Virus record (IMG/VR): IMGVR_UViG_3300046499_000358
Coordinates: 1 to 60,122 of that record
DNA: 60,122 bases
Source: a virus
Strand: one strand, 5' to 3'
Of this stretch, positions 40,623 through 48,184 are shown piece after piece. Under the pieces are notes generated by a model. That model had not been told where the DNA came from and made no database searches. It saw only the letters and a list, made by a program, of their open reading frames with translations. The number at the start of each line of letters is the position of its first letter. Within the stretch, counting starts at the first letter, position 1. The position numbers and the translations under genes are program-made.

Positions 40623-40844
40623 CTAATTGTGCGCCCATAGCGATACATAACGCAATGCGGGATGGGCAGGCTGGACCCGTGCGCGGCGGTCGAAGCCGGT
40701 GCGGCGCTCCGTTTTGCGGCGCTCGGTGCGCAGCAGGCGCGGGTCGCGCAGCGTTCCGAGCCAGCCTGGGGTGCGCCGCTCGGACGGCTGCGCCCCGTTG
40801 CGCAATTCGAGCTGGCGGCGGTCTGTGGCGTGGATGCGGCTCAT
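40623..40844 (-). CDS. Small arginine-rich protein
   Basis: A 73-residue protein rich in Arg, with RRKTERRTGFDRRARVQP, resembling the short R-x-x-E-R-R-x-G-x-D-R-R motif seen at the ends of some bacterial and phage proteins. Probably nucleic-acid or membrane binding. Overlaps its upstream neighbour by ATGA. Confidence 0.4.
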   Translation of the reverse strand: MSRIHATDRRQLELRNGAQPSERRTPGWLGTLRDPRLLRTERRKTERRTGFDRRARVQPAHPALRYVSLWAHN

Positions 40845-41050
40845 GCCTGCCTCGCAATCGCCAGCGCAATCGCGCCGTGCAGCTTGGGGGCCATCTTGCG
40901 GTGGAGCGTGCGGCGCGCGCTGCTCACGCGCAGTTCGCCATCGGGGTAGGCCGTGACGTGGTAGACCATGGGATACGCGGGGCGCCTGACCGTGACCGCC
41001 CATTCCGTCCGGTCGGCGTGGCAGGCGGTTTGCCGAAGGGTGAGCTTCAT
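40841..41050 (-). CDS. Small hypothetical protein
   Basis: A 69-residue basic beta/alpha protein. ATGA overlap at its stop with the Arg-rich gene and ATGA overlap at its start with the gene at 41047. No family recognised. Confidence 0.45.
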   Translation of the reverse strand: MKLTLRQTACHADRTEWAVTVRRPAYPMVYHVTAYPDGELRVSSARRTLHRKMAPKLHGAIALAIARQA

Positions 41051-41391
41051 CCTTGCCTCGCCATCATGTCGTCGGCGTAGGACCAGCGCCAAGCGAAGTA
41101 GCGTTCCTTGTCGTGCTCGACCTGCCATGCGTCCCGTTCGGCCACGGCGGCCACGTAGCGGCGGTGGTGGGCCAGCACTTCCAGGTCGACTTCGCCTTCG
41201 CTCTTGCGCCTCTTCTTGAGGTCGTCCCATTGCAGCATCCACGCCGTATACATGCTCGGGCGGGATTCGCTCAGCTCTTTGTCGTCGGGCAGCTTCGGGG
41301 CCGGGCGCAAGTCCTTGATCTGGAACCAGTCAGGGATTTCCTTCGGGGCGCGGGCCGCGAAGTAGGCGCGCAAAGTGAGCTTGTCGTCCAT
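41047..41391 (-). CDS. Hypothetical protein
   Basis: A 114-residue charged protein rich in Trp and Tyr (AWMLQWDDLKKRRKSEGEVD; YFAWRWSYADDMM). Helical. Single-base overlap with the gene upstream. No family recognised. Confidence 0.5.
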   Translation of the reverse strand: MDDKLTLRAYFAARAPKEIPDWFQIKDLRPAPKLPDDKELSESRPSMYTAWMLQWDDLKKRRKSEGEVDLEVLAHHRRYVAAVAERDAWQVEHDKERYFAWRWSYADDMMARQG

Positions 41392-41627
41392 TACCAGTCC
41401 TTTCTGCGTTCAACGGGTTGGGCCTCGATGGCGGGGCCGGGGATGATCTGCGGCAGCGGGGCCGGGCGGTGCGGCATGCCGGCCAGTTCCAGCGCGCTTT
41501 GCGCTTCCGCCAGCAGGCGCGTGACTTCCGGCGCGTCCGCTTCTGCCGTGTGGATCTTGCCTTCGCGCGCCAACCGCAGCAGCCGGGTGACGGTCTGGTG
41601 CAGCGCGTCGTGGGCCAGGTCGCTCAC
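41391..41627 (-). CDS. Hypothetical protein
   Basis: A 78-residue protein: two helices (LHQTVTRLLRLAREG and APEVTRLLAEAQSALELAG) then a proline-rich tail. ATGA overlap upstream. Confidence 0.45.
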   Translation of the reverse strand: MSDLAHDALHQTVTRLLRLAREGKIHTAEADAPEVTRLLAEAQSALELAGMPHRPAPLPQIIPGPAIEAQPVERRKDW

Positions 41628-41884
41628 GATCCACCCCCGGCCGCGTCATAGTCGGCTGGGCGCGGCCACTCGATCCCGTCGAGCAGCCGCAATGCCTTTT
41701 GAATGTGGCGCTGCGCGTCGAGCAGCTTGTAGCGCAACTGGTGCTGGTCGTGGTGCACGCCATAGCCGTTCGTGTTGATCGAGCCGCCGATGTCGGCAGC
41801 AGCCGCGCGCCACTCCTTCTCAGCGGCAGCGCAACCGCTGGCGGCGGCGCTGATCTTGTCCTTGGCGTCCTGTTGGGTGCTCAT
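41624..41884 (-). CDS. Hypothetical protein
   Basis: An 86-residue helical protein, Ala-rich N-terminus, then HHDQHQLRYKLLDAQRHIQKALRLLDG; ends Gly-rich. Overlaps both neighbours, part of a tightly coupled chain. Confidence 0.45.
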   Translation of the reverse strand: MSTQQDAKDKISAAASGCAAAEKEWRAAAADIGGSINTNGYGVHHDQHQLRYKLLDAQRHIQKALRLLDGIEWPRPADYDAAGGGS

Positions 41885-42132
41885 GCTGCACCAGCGGCGG
41901 TAAGGGCGGTGTCGATGCGCTTAACAAGTTCAGCCGGAAGATTGGAATGAATCGAAAACGGATGCGTGCCACCAACTTCGTGCCGGACTGCTTTCAGCGC
42001 GGCCACCAGTTGCTCGTGTGCATTGCAGGCGCGGGCAACAAATTCGGCCTGCTCTTCGGTGCGGAAGTCAGCCGCCCACTCGACCCCATCGTCGGTTACG
42101 ACCACGCAATCATAGCGTTGCTCGAATTGCAT
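41881..42132 (-). CDS. Ea-like early protein
   Basis: An 83-residue protein. AADFRTEEQAEFVARACNAHEQLVAALKAV has the TEEQAEFVARACNAH-E-x-L-x-x-AL signature that recurs in small phage early proteins. Leader contains ACAACAGGAGAAG. Function unknown. Confidence 0.6.
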   Translation of the reverse strand: MQFEQRYDCVVVTDDGVEWAADFRTEEQAEFVARACNAHEQLVAALKAVRHEVGGTHPFSIHSNLPAELVKRIDTALTAAGAA

Positions 42133-42180
42133 TTTCTTCTTCTCCTGTTGTCTAGTTATGGGAACTGCTGTACTACCAAA

Positions 42181-42197
42181 GCCCCGTCATGCGGGGC
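42181..42197 (-). terminator. Weak terminator-like hairpin
   Basis: GCCCCG, loop CATGA (minus sense), CGGGGC followed by TTTGGTAG. Six-base arms with a short U run. It follows the gene at 42223. Confidence 0.4.
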
Positions 42198-42222
42198 GAT
42201 GGGTGGTGCTGGGCGGGTGGTG

Positions 42223-42420
42223 TCAGGCGGCGAGGTTGGCGGCAAGCTGGCGGAAGACATGCGCTTCATCGGCGGCGATGTCGGCGCGGATTGCATCTGC
42301 CGTTTTGCTGCTAACGGTGTGGCGCGTGCCGCCGAACAGGACGACGGTGTTGCCGTTGACCGAGGCGATCAGCCCACCGGAAATGTTGTCGCCGAATGCG
42401 TCGCTGTAGCTCGATTTCAT
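42223..42420 (-). CDS. Small hypothetical protein
   Basis: A 65-residue protein: beta-type first half with ASVNGNTVVLFGGTRHTV, then a helix (TADAIRADIAADEAHVFRQLA). No family recognised. Confidence 0.45.
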   Translation of the reverse strand: MKSSYSDAFGDNISGGLIASVNGNTVVLFGGTRHTVSSKTADAIRADIAADEAHVFRQLAANLAA

Positions 42421-42529
42421 CCTCTACCCCTTGTCATCTATCGCCGTGCCCCATGCCCGGCTTCTACTGCCAAAGCCAGCTCTTGGCTGGCATGGGGTGG
42501 TGCTGGGTGCCCGCTGGCGGGCGGGCAGT

Positions 42530-42787
42530 TTAGGTTATGGATACGGGAGCAATTTCGACTTCGGGCATTCGGTTTTTGTACGCGTTTGCGCCCGCTCCAC
42601 CATATGAATGTTTCGGGGAAAGCAACGCCATTGCGGCCCTTCTTGCGCCCGTTTCGCTGGAAGAAAAGCCGCTGTCGATGGCGGTCTTTCCACCGTCTAC
42701 CGTAACCATGTATGCGTGCGAATAAGCGCGCTTGCTGCTTCGGGTAATCACTCGGCCATTTTTAAATTCTGCCCTGTAGTTATTCAT
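42530..42787 (-). CDS. Small hypothetical protein
   Basis: An 85-residue basic beta/alpha protein (VITRSSKRAYSHAYMVTVDGG). Ribosome site GGGAGAAGAAAATA. It is the first gene after a predicted promoter. An in-frame extension upstream would run through that promoter and is not used. Confidence 0.5.
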   Translation of the reverse strand: MNNYRAEFKNGRVITRSSKRAYSHAYMVTVDGGKTAIDSGFSSSETGARRAAMALLSPKHSYGGAGANAYKNRMPEVEIAPVSIT

Positions 42788-42838
42788 TATTTTCTTCTCC
42801 CGTCCTTGCCGCGCCCCATGCGCTGCATCCATGAACGT

Positions 42839-42867
42839 AATATATGCCAAACTTCCATATACGTAAA
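42839..42867 (-). promoter_or_regulatory. Predicted sigma-70 promoter
   Basis: Minus strand: TTTACG (42862-42867), 17-base spacer, TATATT (42839-42844), in a strongly AT-rich island. It would start transcription about 45 bases before the gene at 42787 and lies just after a terminator. Confidence 0.65.
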
Positions 42868-42917
42868 GATGTATTTGATTTTCTTCAAATTGATACGGAA
42901 CAGTGTTGTATTTGCGC

Positions 42918-42955
42918 AAAGAAAAGCGCCGCGCTCCTGCATGGATACGCGGCGC
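42918..42955 (-). terminator. Intrinsic terminator
   Basis: Minus strand: GCGCCGCG, 14-base loop, CGCGGCGC, then TTTTCTTT. Perfect 8-base arms. Ends transcription of the gene at 42976. Confidence 0.85.
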
Positions 42956-42975
42956 ACGGGGCGAAAGATGGCGGT

Positions 42976-43281
42976 TCAGTCTTCGTTATCGCCGCGCCTG
43001 CGCCTCGGGTGGTCGGGCTCGCGCAGCTTGAGGGCGTTGCCGCGATTGCTCGGGGTCATCGGGTCGTATTTGCGCTCCAGGTCGAACGTCATGGTGGCCG
43101 GGTCGGGCCAGATAACTGTAGTCGCGCGCGGTTCTTGTGCAGTGCTGTGCTGTGTGGTGTCGTCTAGTTGTGCATCACGCTGGCCCAGCAGGCGCTCGGC
43201 GGTATGCAGCGCGGCTTTGAGGTTGTCGTTTTCGGTGCGCAGCGCGTCGAGTTCCAGATTCAGTTGTTCGCTCTCTTGCAT
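42976..43281 (-). CDS. Coiled-coil protein
   Basis: A 101-residue protein: N-terminal coiled coil (residues 4-40, LNLELDALRTENDNLKAALH), then a DDTTQHSTAQEP segment encoded by the dispersed CACAGCACAG repeat, and an Arg/Asp-rich tail. Function unknown. Confidence 0.5.
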   Translation of the reverse strand: MQESEQLNLELDALRTENDNLKAALHTAERLLGQRDAQLDDTTQHSTAQEPRATTVIWPDPATMTFDLERKYDPMTPSNRGNALKLREPDHPRRRRGDNED

Positions 43282-43363
43282 GACTTTCCCCTAATTAGTG
43301 GCGTGAAATCGGGCGGTTGCAAAACTTCGTGCGTCACAAAGGCGCGGCTGGCCCGAAGATTGT

Positions 43364-43597
43364 TCAGTTGCAGCGGTCGTGATGCACGCAAGCCTCGGCC
43401 CCGACCTGCTCGCCCGCTTCGTCAATGGCTTGGCGCTCGGTTTCCTTCTTGCGATTGAAGCGGGCGTCGATCCACAGCAGCGCGGCCAGGATCAGCAGTG
43501 CCAGCGCGCACATCATCATCAGGCCAACGTCGAGGTCGTTGGGGTTCGGGGTTGGGTAGTTGGGCGCTGGGTAGTTGGGGGCCTGGTATTCGTGCAT
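43364..43597 (-). CDS. Small membrane protein with Pro-Asn repeats
   Basis: A 77-residue protein. The N-terminus has repeated NYPAPNYPTPNPN, then a membrane span (residues 25-43, LMMMCALALLILAALLWI), then a charged tail ending in CVHHDRCN. The leader has AACAACAAAGGAGAC. Function unknown; topology suggests an outside N-terminus. Confidence 0.55.
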   Translation of the reverse strand: MHEYQAPNYPAPNYPTPNPNDLDVGLMMMCALALLILAALLWIDARFNRKKETERQAIDEAGEQVGAEACVHHDRCN

Positions 43598-43624
43598 TGC
43601 TGTCTCCTTTGTTGTTATTGGGGT

Positions 43625-43646
43625 GCGCCCCTTGGGGTAGGGGCGC
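43625..43646 (-). other. GC-rich hairpin in gene gap
   Basis: GCGCCCCT, loop ACCCCA, AGGGGCGC: perfect 8-base arms, no U tract. Sits between the genes at 43654 and 43597, so more likely RNA processing or stability than termination. Confidence 0.45.
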
Positions 43647-43653
43647 GGGTGTG

Positions 43654-43821
43654 CTACTTCACCGAATCCTGAACGTTCTTGACCACTTCGCGCAGCGCGG
43701 TAGCGGTGTACGGCTCGTCCTTGTCCGTCATCGCACCGCCCATCGTGAAAACATCAGCCACCAGCGAAACAGGCGTTACCACGGCCACACCAACAACTGC
43801 CTTCAGCAGTTCTCCGAACAT
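43654..43821 (-). CDS. Small conserved-type hydrophobic phage protein
   Basis: A 55-residue protein, MFGELLKAVVGVAVVTPVSLVADV, then MGGAMTDKDEPYTATALREVV. The phrase 'PVSLVADV...GGAMTDKDEPYTATAL' pattern recurs in many short phage proteins. GGAGG ribosome site before ATG. Probably peripheral membrane. Confidence 0.6.
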   Translation of the reverse strand: MFGELLKAVVGVAVVTPVSLVADVFTMGGAMTDKDEPYTATALREVVKNVQDSVK

Positions 43822-43912
43822 GTTGCCTCCGTTCAAATGCCGCGCAACGCGGGGCGCGGCTGCCCCGTCAAACCTTGCTAGCCTGCTCAGGCGGGTAGGG
43901 GCGCGGGCCGGA

Positions 43913-44434
43913 TTAGCCCTGTTCGTGCAGCTTTTGCTTGAGCGCGTAACCCATCAGTGGCCACAGCTTTTGCACCGCATTGCCGTAGGCGATCTTGCGG
44001 CCCAGCTCGGCGTCGAAGTTCTCCGGGCTGGCGCAGGCCGATTCGCCGGTCACGGTGAAGCCGTTGCGCAGCACCAGCACACAGAAGGTCAGGAGGCCGA
44101 GCGATTGCGGCACTTCCGGCTTGCCGATGGCGTGCTCGAACATTTCCTTTGCCTGCCCGGCGTGCAGGAGGTTGGTGCCGGTCGGCCACGTTTTGTTCTT
44201 GTTCCACTCGTCGTCCTTGCGGCCATCGAAGCTGATGCCGCAATCCGGGTAGAAGTCCTCGGGCAGCTTCCAGCCGAGAAAGCGGTCGACCATCTTGCCC
44301 ACTGGCGGCGCGATGGCATCGGCGGCCGTGAAGTAGTGCACGCTGGCGATGTTCGCCTCGATGTCGGCGGGCGTCACGCGCGGCGCGGTCAGCCCCTTGG
44401 CTTGGATTTCCTGCTCGATTGCTTGGTCGTTCAT
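43913..44434 (-). CDS. Gp49-like conserved phage protein
   Basis: A 173-residue protein. The C-terminal 60 residues (LLTFCVLVLRNGFTVTGESACASPENFDAE ... AVQKLWPLMGYALKQKL) match the Gp49-type phage family (as in P22-like Sf6 and others), function unknown. The N-terminal part, with IASVHYFTAADAI and FYPDC, adds the usual extension. SD GAGGGG. Confidence 0.75.
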   Translation of the reverse strand: MNDQAIEQEIQAKGLTAPRVTPADIEANIASVHYFTAADAIAPPVGKMVDRFLGWKLPEDFYPDCGISFDGRKDDEWNKNKTWPTGTNLLHAGQAKEMFEHAIGKPEVPQSLGLLTFCVLVLRNGFTVTGESACASPENFDAELGRKIAYGNAVQKLWPLMGYALKQKLHEQG

Positions 44435-44521
44435 GTGAGCCCCTCGTTTTGATGCTGCGGTTATGCGCTTGCGCGCGAATTAAAATTTTCGGGTATCCGG
44501 ATTAGTGTGTGGAACCGGCAT

Positions 44522-44866
44522 CTATTGGGCGGCTGGGTCTTGTGTAGAACGAGGAGGTAAGCCGATGTCTGTCAGCCATTTATCCATGCATGGCACACAG
44601 ACCTTGTAGGTGCCCCAGTAATCGCCATCAACGAGAGCGCGCTCGTAGCGATAAACGTCACCACGGCCAATCGGATGCCCGTCTCCGTAGGGCCCAGCAC
44701 CAAAAAAGCAGGGATGCTCCTTACGGGCCGTTACCAGGCGAACCGTCCTGCAGCTCACTTGGCCCTCATCGCCCTCGCATGGGTCGAACTGGATGTAGTC
44801 CGAATCGTTGAATTTGAGGGACTGACTTTCAACACGTTGTTCCGGTTTTTGCATTTCAGTATTCAT
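44522..44866 (-). CDS. Hypothetical cysteine-containing protein
   Basis: A 114-residue protein with four cysteines; CFFGAGPYGDGHPIGRGDVYRYERALVDGDYW suggests a folded beta domain, then KVCVPCMDKW, a CxxC. Possibly a zinc protein of the early set. An alternative GTG start four codons upstream exists. Confidence 0.5.
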   Translation of the reverse strand: MNTEMQKPEQRVESQSLKFNDSDYIQFDPCEGDEGQVSCRTVRLVTARKEHPCFFGAGPYGDGHPIGRGDVYRYERALVDGDYWGTYKVCVPCMDKWLTDIGLPPRSTQDPAAQ

Positions 44867-44903
44867 GGTCGTTTCCACACGTTATTCCGGATAGCCAAAT
44901 TTT

Positions 44904-45329
44904 CTACACTCTCAGCGCGCCGTGGCGGTCGAATTCCGCCAGCGCCTCTTGTGCTGCCCTTGCAATCGCCACGTTCGGCACCGTGCGCAGGTAGTCCATC
45001 GTGCGGCCCACGCCTTCGCGCAACACGCGCAATTCGTCGCCCGTCACCAGCAATTTGCCGTGCTGCTGGGCGCGCTCTTGGATCGCCGATACTGCTTCCA
45101 CCATGTCTTGCGCCACCGGCAGGATGGGATGCCCGTCAGGCGCGATGCGGCGCGTCATGTCGGCATTCGATAGCAGGTCGTAGACGTGCTGCTCGCAAAA
45201 GTGAGGCTGGCCCAGCGCGAGGCTCGCCACGTAGCCGGGCAGCTCGAATTTGGCCTCGTTGCGCATCCCCAGCGGTAGGACGGTGGGCTTGGCGCGGTGG
45301 GGCTTGCGCGGGGCTTTTGACTTAGCCAT
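44904..45329 (-). CDS. Hypothetical protein
   Basis: A 141-residue protein with a basic N-terminus (AKSKAPRKPHRAKP) and a helical rest (VAQDMVEAVSAIQERAQQHGKLLVTGDELRVLREG). One-base overlap with the DUF1064 gene upstream. No family recognised. Confidence 0.5.
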   Translation of the reverse strand: MAKSKAPRKPHRAKPTVLPLGMRNEAKFELPGYVASLALGQPHFCEQHVYDLLSNADMTRRIAPDGHPILPVAQDMVEAVSAIQERAQQHGKLLVTGDELRVLREGVGRTMDYLRTVPNVAIARAAQEALAEFDRHGALRV

Positions 45330-45766
45330 CAGAATTCCTCGAGTTTCCATCCGCCGCCATCCTTCTTCGGCAGCGCCTGCACGGCCACGAAGCGCAGCGG
45401 GTACAGGTCGGCGGCAATCTTGATCTTGGCGCGCGCGTCGTCCTGCCAGAAGCCCTTCACTTCGTGCGCCTCAAGCGAGCCATCGGCCAGCATCACGGCG
45501 AAATCGGGCGTGTAGAACGTGTTATCTGCAAGCCGGAATTTCAGCCCCTCGAACTTGAACCAGACCACTTCGCCCGCCTGCTTGCGCTGCTCGAGCGTGG
45601 CGGCGTAGGCGGCTTCCGTCTTGTTCATGGTGCCGGTTTTCAGCCTGCCAAGCGCCTGCATTGCGGCTTTTCTGGCCGTTCCCGTTTGCGCGGGAACGGG
45701 GGCGCGCTTGGCCTCGTAGTCCGCTAGCCGCTCCGGCGTCCAGCGGATTGCGCCGCCCTTGCTCAT
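45329..45766 (-). CDS. DUF1064-type phage nuclease
   Basis: A 145-residue protein. NKTEAAYAATLEQ, then FKLRLAD-like FEGLKFRLADNTFYTPDFAVMLADG and HEVKGFWQDDARAKIKIAADLYP fit DUF1064: a PD-(D/E)xK nuclease fold with PD (TPDF) and E-x-K (EVK), similar to the VRR-NUC/Holliday-junction nuclease group. Probably processes branched DNA during replication or recombination. Confidence 0.75.
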   Translation of the reverse strand: MSKGGAIRWTPERLADYEAKRAPVPAQTGTARKAAMQALGRLKTGTMNKTEAAYAATLEQRKQAGEVVWFKFEGLKFRLADNTFYTPDFAVMLADGSLEAHEVKGFWQDDARAKIKIAADLYPLRFVAVQALPKKDGGGWKLEEF

Positions 45767-46137
45767 GCCGCCACCTTGCCCGCAATGCCCTGCGGCTCTC
45801 GCATATAGGCATCATCCGCAACCTGCCCCAGCGTTACCGGAACGAATGCCGGGGCGCGTGCGAATTCCGCCTCGAACTGGCCGGGGCCGAAGTAGGCCGT
45901 TTTGCCGTCCTGCTCGCGCACGAACCAGCCGCCCGCCACCGGGGCATGTTGCGCAACGTACTCGCGCGCTACCGGCTGCAAAACGAAGGAACCTGGCGCT
46001 GCGCCTTCGAGGTACAGGTGCCAGATGCGGCTACCTTCTGCTGCGGGCGGCTCGATCTGGAAGATTTTCCCGGCCTGCACGCGGCGGGTGCAGACGTATT
46101 CGGGGAGCTGGTCGCGGTCAGGCTGGTTCGGTTTCAT
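45763..46137 (-). CDS. Hypothetical protein
   Basis: A 124-residue protein, mixed alpha/beta. The start ATG is preferred over an upstream in-frame candidate that has no ribosome site. Overlaps the DUF1064 gene by ATGA. No family recognised. Confidence 0.5.
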   Translation of the reverse strand: MKPNQPDRDQLPEYVCTRRVQAGKIFQIEPPAAEGSRIWHLYLEGAAPGSFVLQPVAREYVAQHAPVAGGWFVREQDGKTAYFGPGQFEAEFARAPAFVPVTLGQVADDAYMREPQGIAGKVAA

Positions 46138-46160
46138 CTTGCGGTTCCTTTGCGGTTGTT

Positions 46161-46571
46161 TTAGCCGACAATCTTTTGAACCGCCATGTGCGCCAGCCAC
46201 AGCTCGGGCGAAAACAGCTTTACCCACAGCCAGACGTTAAAAAGATTCAGCGCGGTGATGAATACGGTGGCACCGACCACCAGGCTGCCGATGAAGTGCG
46301 GGATACCCAGCGCAGGGAGATAATCGGTCACGTCCCGAAAGCCGCTCTTTTGTTTCTCGTGGAGGGCGCGTGCGGTAGTCCAATCCGCAGCGATTTTTCT
46401 GGAAACGAAAAATGCCACGAGCAGGAAAAACACGCAGGTCACAACGGTGCTGATGGCATCAATGCGCAGCGTCATCACCCCGATTTCGTATGCTTGCTTG
46501 GCGATTGGCGTTGCCGCTTCGATGAACTTTTTGGTGTATTCCACAATCTGGTCAATTTCAGGCGTGTTCAT
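46161..46571 (-). CDS. Two-span membrane protein, possible exclusion function
   Basis: A 136-residue protein. Helix (residues 1-30), membrane span 1 (about 38-58, ISTVVTCVFFLLVAFFV), a charged cytoplasmic or periplasmic loop, then span 2 (about 93-117, FIGSLVVGATVFITALNLF). Short leader AGGAAAAAAA. Position among DNA-modification genes is compatible with a superinfection-exclusion role, but only by analogy. Confidence 0.5.
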   Translation of the reverse strand: MNTPEIDQIVEYTKKFIEAATPIAKQAYEIGVMTLRIDAISTVVTCVFFLLVAFFVSRKIAADWTTARALHEKQKSGFRDVTDYLPALGIPHFIGSLVVGATVFITALNLFNVWLWVKLFSPELWLAHMAVQKIVG

Positions 46572-46618
46572 TTTTTTTCCTATTTCGTCGCGCACATCGG
46601 GGCGCGAATCCCGTCTTG

Positions 46619-46816
46619 CTATTCCGGTTTCAGTTCCATCAGCCTTGCCACCAGCGGGCGGCGAACTGCTATATCCTTGGCTCGGTTGTACAGAACACAA
46701 GATTCATCATCGAATCGCGCTGGTCGCTCGTAGCCTTCGCATTCACCGTTTCCATCCGATTCCAGAGCGGCTTTCGGGAAACGGGCGCAACTGGCGCAGG
46801 TCTGTTTGCGGGTCAC
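46619..46816 (-). CDS. Small cysteine-rich protein
   Basis: A 65-residue protein: CASCARF, then C in GECEGYERPARFDDESCVLY. Four cysteines suggest one zinc site of the pattern found in many phage small zinc proteins (CxxC...C...C). Starts at GTG in a GTGA overlap with the methylase gene. Confidence 0.55.
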   Translation of the reverse strand: MTRKQTCASCARFPKAALESDGNGECEGYERPARFDDESCVLYNRAKDIAVRRPLVARLMELKPE

Positions 46817-47469
46817 AGCAGCGATTCCTGGACTTGCTTGACAGGCTCGGGCGCGAATAACTGCCCTTGCGCCACCGCCTGCTCGATGCGCTTCACCGCA
46901 ATCTCGAAATAACGTTCATCGCGCTCAATTCCAATGAACTTGCGGCCAAGCTGGATTGCGGCTACGCCAGTGGTGCCAGAGCCCATGAAGGGGTCGAGAA
47001 TCGTTTGCGCTGCCGCTCCCGCCTGCTCAATGCTCCACGCCATAACGCGCAGCGGCTTCTGTGTCGGGTGCCCTACGCGCTCTGGATTCGTGGAGGAAAT
47101 CGAGCATGACAACTGCCGTGTGTTCTGGTCGATGTTCGTCCAGCCCATTTCAAAATGACCCATCGACGGCGGCGCGTCGGGCTTGTACCAAGTCAGCCAC
47201 CCACGCGATGGCGGCAGCGAATAGTAATTACCGCCCCAAATGATCTGTACCGTACCGAGCGCGCGCAGCGCATCAATGTCGACCGCCAACTCATCATCCC
47301 AGCCGACCGCCACCATGCCAGCTTTACGCTGTCCTTTCGTGGGCTGCGCTGCGAAGCTGATGCCGAACGGCGGGTCGGTAATTACCGCATCAACGGGCTT
47401 AAGGATCGGCAGAACGTGCATGCAGTCGGAAAGGTACAGCGTTGCATCTCCAATAACGACCGGCTTCAT
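46813..47469 (-). CDS. N4/N6 DNA methyltransferase (beta class)
   Basis: A 218-residue methylase. DPPF at residues 32-35 (catalytic motif IV) precedes PFMGSGTT at 161-168 (S-adenosylmethionine motif I), so the motif order is that of the beta class. HPTQKP at 135-140 supports it. No restriction enzyme is adjacent, so it is an orphan. Probably protects phage DNA. Flanked by GTGA and ATGA overlaps. Confidence 0.88.
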   Translation of the reverse strand: MKPVVIGDATLYLSDCMHVLPILKPVDAVITDPPFGISFAAQPTKGQRKAGMVAVGWDDELAVDIDALRALGTVQIIWGGNYYSLPPSRGWLTWYKPDAPPSMGHFEMGWTNIDQNTRQLSCSISSTNPERVGHPTQKPLRVMAWSIEQAGAAAQTILDPFMGSGTTGVAAIQLGRKFIGIERDERYFEIAVKRIEQAVAQGQLFAPEPVKQVQESLL

Positions 47470-47906
47470 GCCTTAGCTCCCATAATTGCCCCGCTCACGT
47501 TACGCCGCGCCTTGCCGCACTGGATCAGCTTCACATACGTGTCAGAAACGCCGTACTTCCTTCCAATGACGGTATAGGGCTCCCGCATCGCGCGGATTTC
47601 CAGCACCTGCACATCGGTGATCTTCAGGCGCGCTTTTCGCATGGGCTTAGCATCGCCAGCAGGCAACCCAGCCAACTCGCGCACTTTCCTGATGGTCCAT
47701 TCGGTGCGATCCATGATGAGCACCATCATCCGGTAGCTGATCGGGTCTTTCCGCTGGCGCATGCGGGAAATCTGTGCTTGGGCGCAGTTCAGCGCGCGGG
47801 CCAGATCCGCATCGGTATCCGCGCCAAGGCATTCCGCCACCTTCCCGAACAGCCGGTTCGGCGTATAGGTCGGCGCTTGCAGGTCGATTCCCGGCTCGGC
47901 GCTCAC
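47466..47906 (-). CDS. Mosaic DNA-binding regulator A
   Basis: A 146-residue protein. The N-terminal domain (residues 7-80; LQAPTYTPNRLFGKV ... DLARALNCAQAQISRM ... VLIMDRTEWTIRKVRELAGLP) is shared with the protein at 54088. The C-terminal half has a second HTH (YTVIGRKYGVSDTYVKLIQCGKARR). GTG start in a GTGA overlap. Likely a transcriptional regulator. Confidence 0.65.
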   Translation of the reverse strand: MSAEPGIDLQAPTYTPNRLFGKVAECLGADTDADLARALNCAQAQISRMRQRKDPISYRMMVLIMDRTEWTIRKVRELAGLPAGDAKPMRKARLKITDVQVLEIRAMREPYTVIGRKYGVSDTYVKLIQCGKARRNVSGAIMGAKA

Positions 47907-48151
47907 GGCTGCACCCCGCGCACCGTCACCGGCACCGGCACCGCACATTCCGCAACAGGCTCTGCCAGCACTTTCACCCCGCAGCGCATCATCGTTTTCA
48001 TGGTTTCCAAGTTCGCCACTTGCTGGTGGTGGTAGCTCTCTTTTGCCAGCGCGGGAATCGCCATCTTCGTTTCAATCGCCGCGCGCCGGTTCGCCATAGC
48101 TTCCCGGTGCAACTGTTCGTGGTCGGTGGTGGTGAGGCGGCGCGCTTTCAT
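47903..48151 (-). CDS. Hypothetical protein
   Basis: An 82-residue protein: helical, His/Gln/Met-rich (HEQLHREAMANRRAAIETKM, YHHQQVANLETMKTMMRCG). Upstream of regulator A by GTGA. Function unknown. Confidence 0.45.
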   Translation of the reverse strand: MKARRLTTTDHEQLHREAMANRRAAIETKMAIPALAKESYHHQQVANLETMKTMMRCGVKVLAEPVAECAVPVPVTVRGVQP

Positions 48152-48184
48152 GGGGACTGGCTCCAGGTGATTGGTTGGTGAGGG

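Noticed and set aside
47774-48181. 135-codon plus-strand open frame
   Set aside because: It overlaps two minus-strand genes in the expected orientation and has no ribosome site or recognisable domain.
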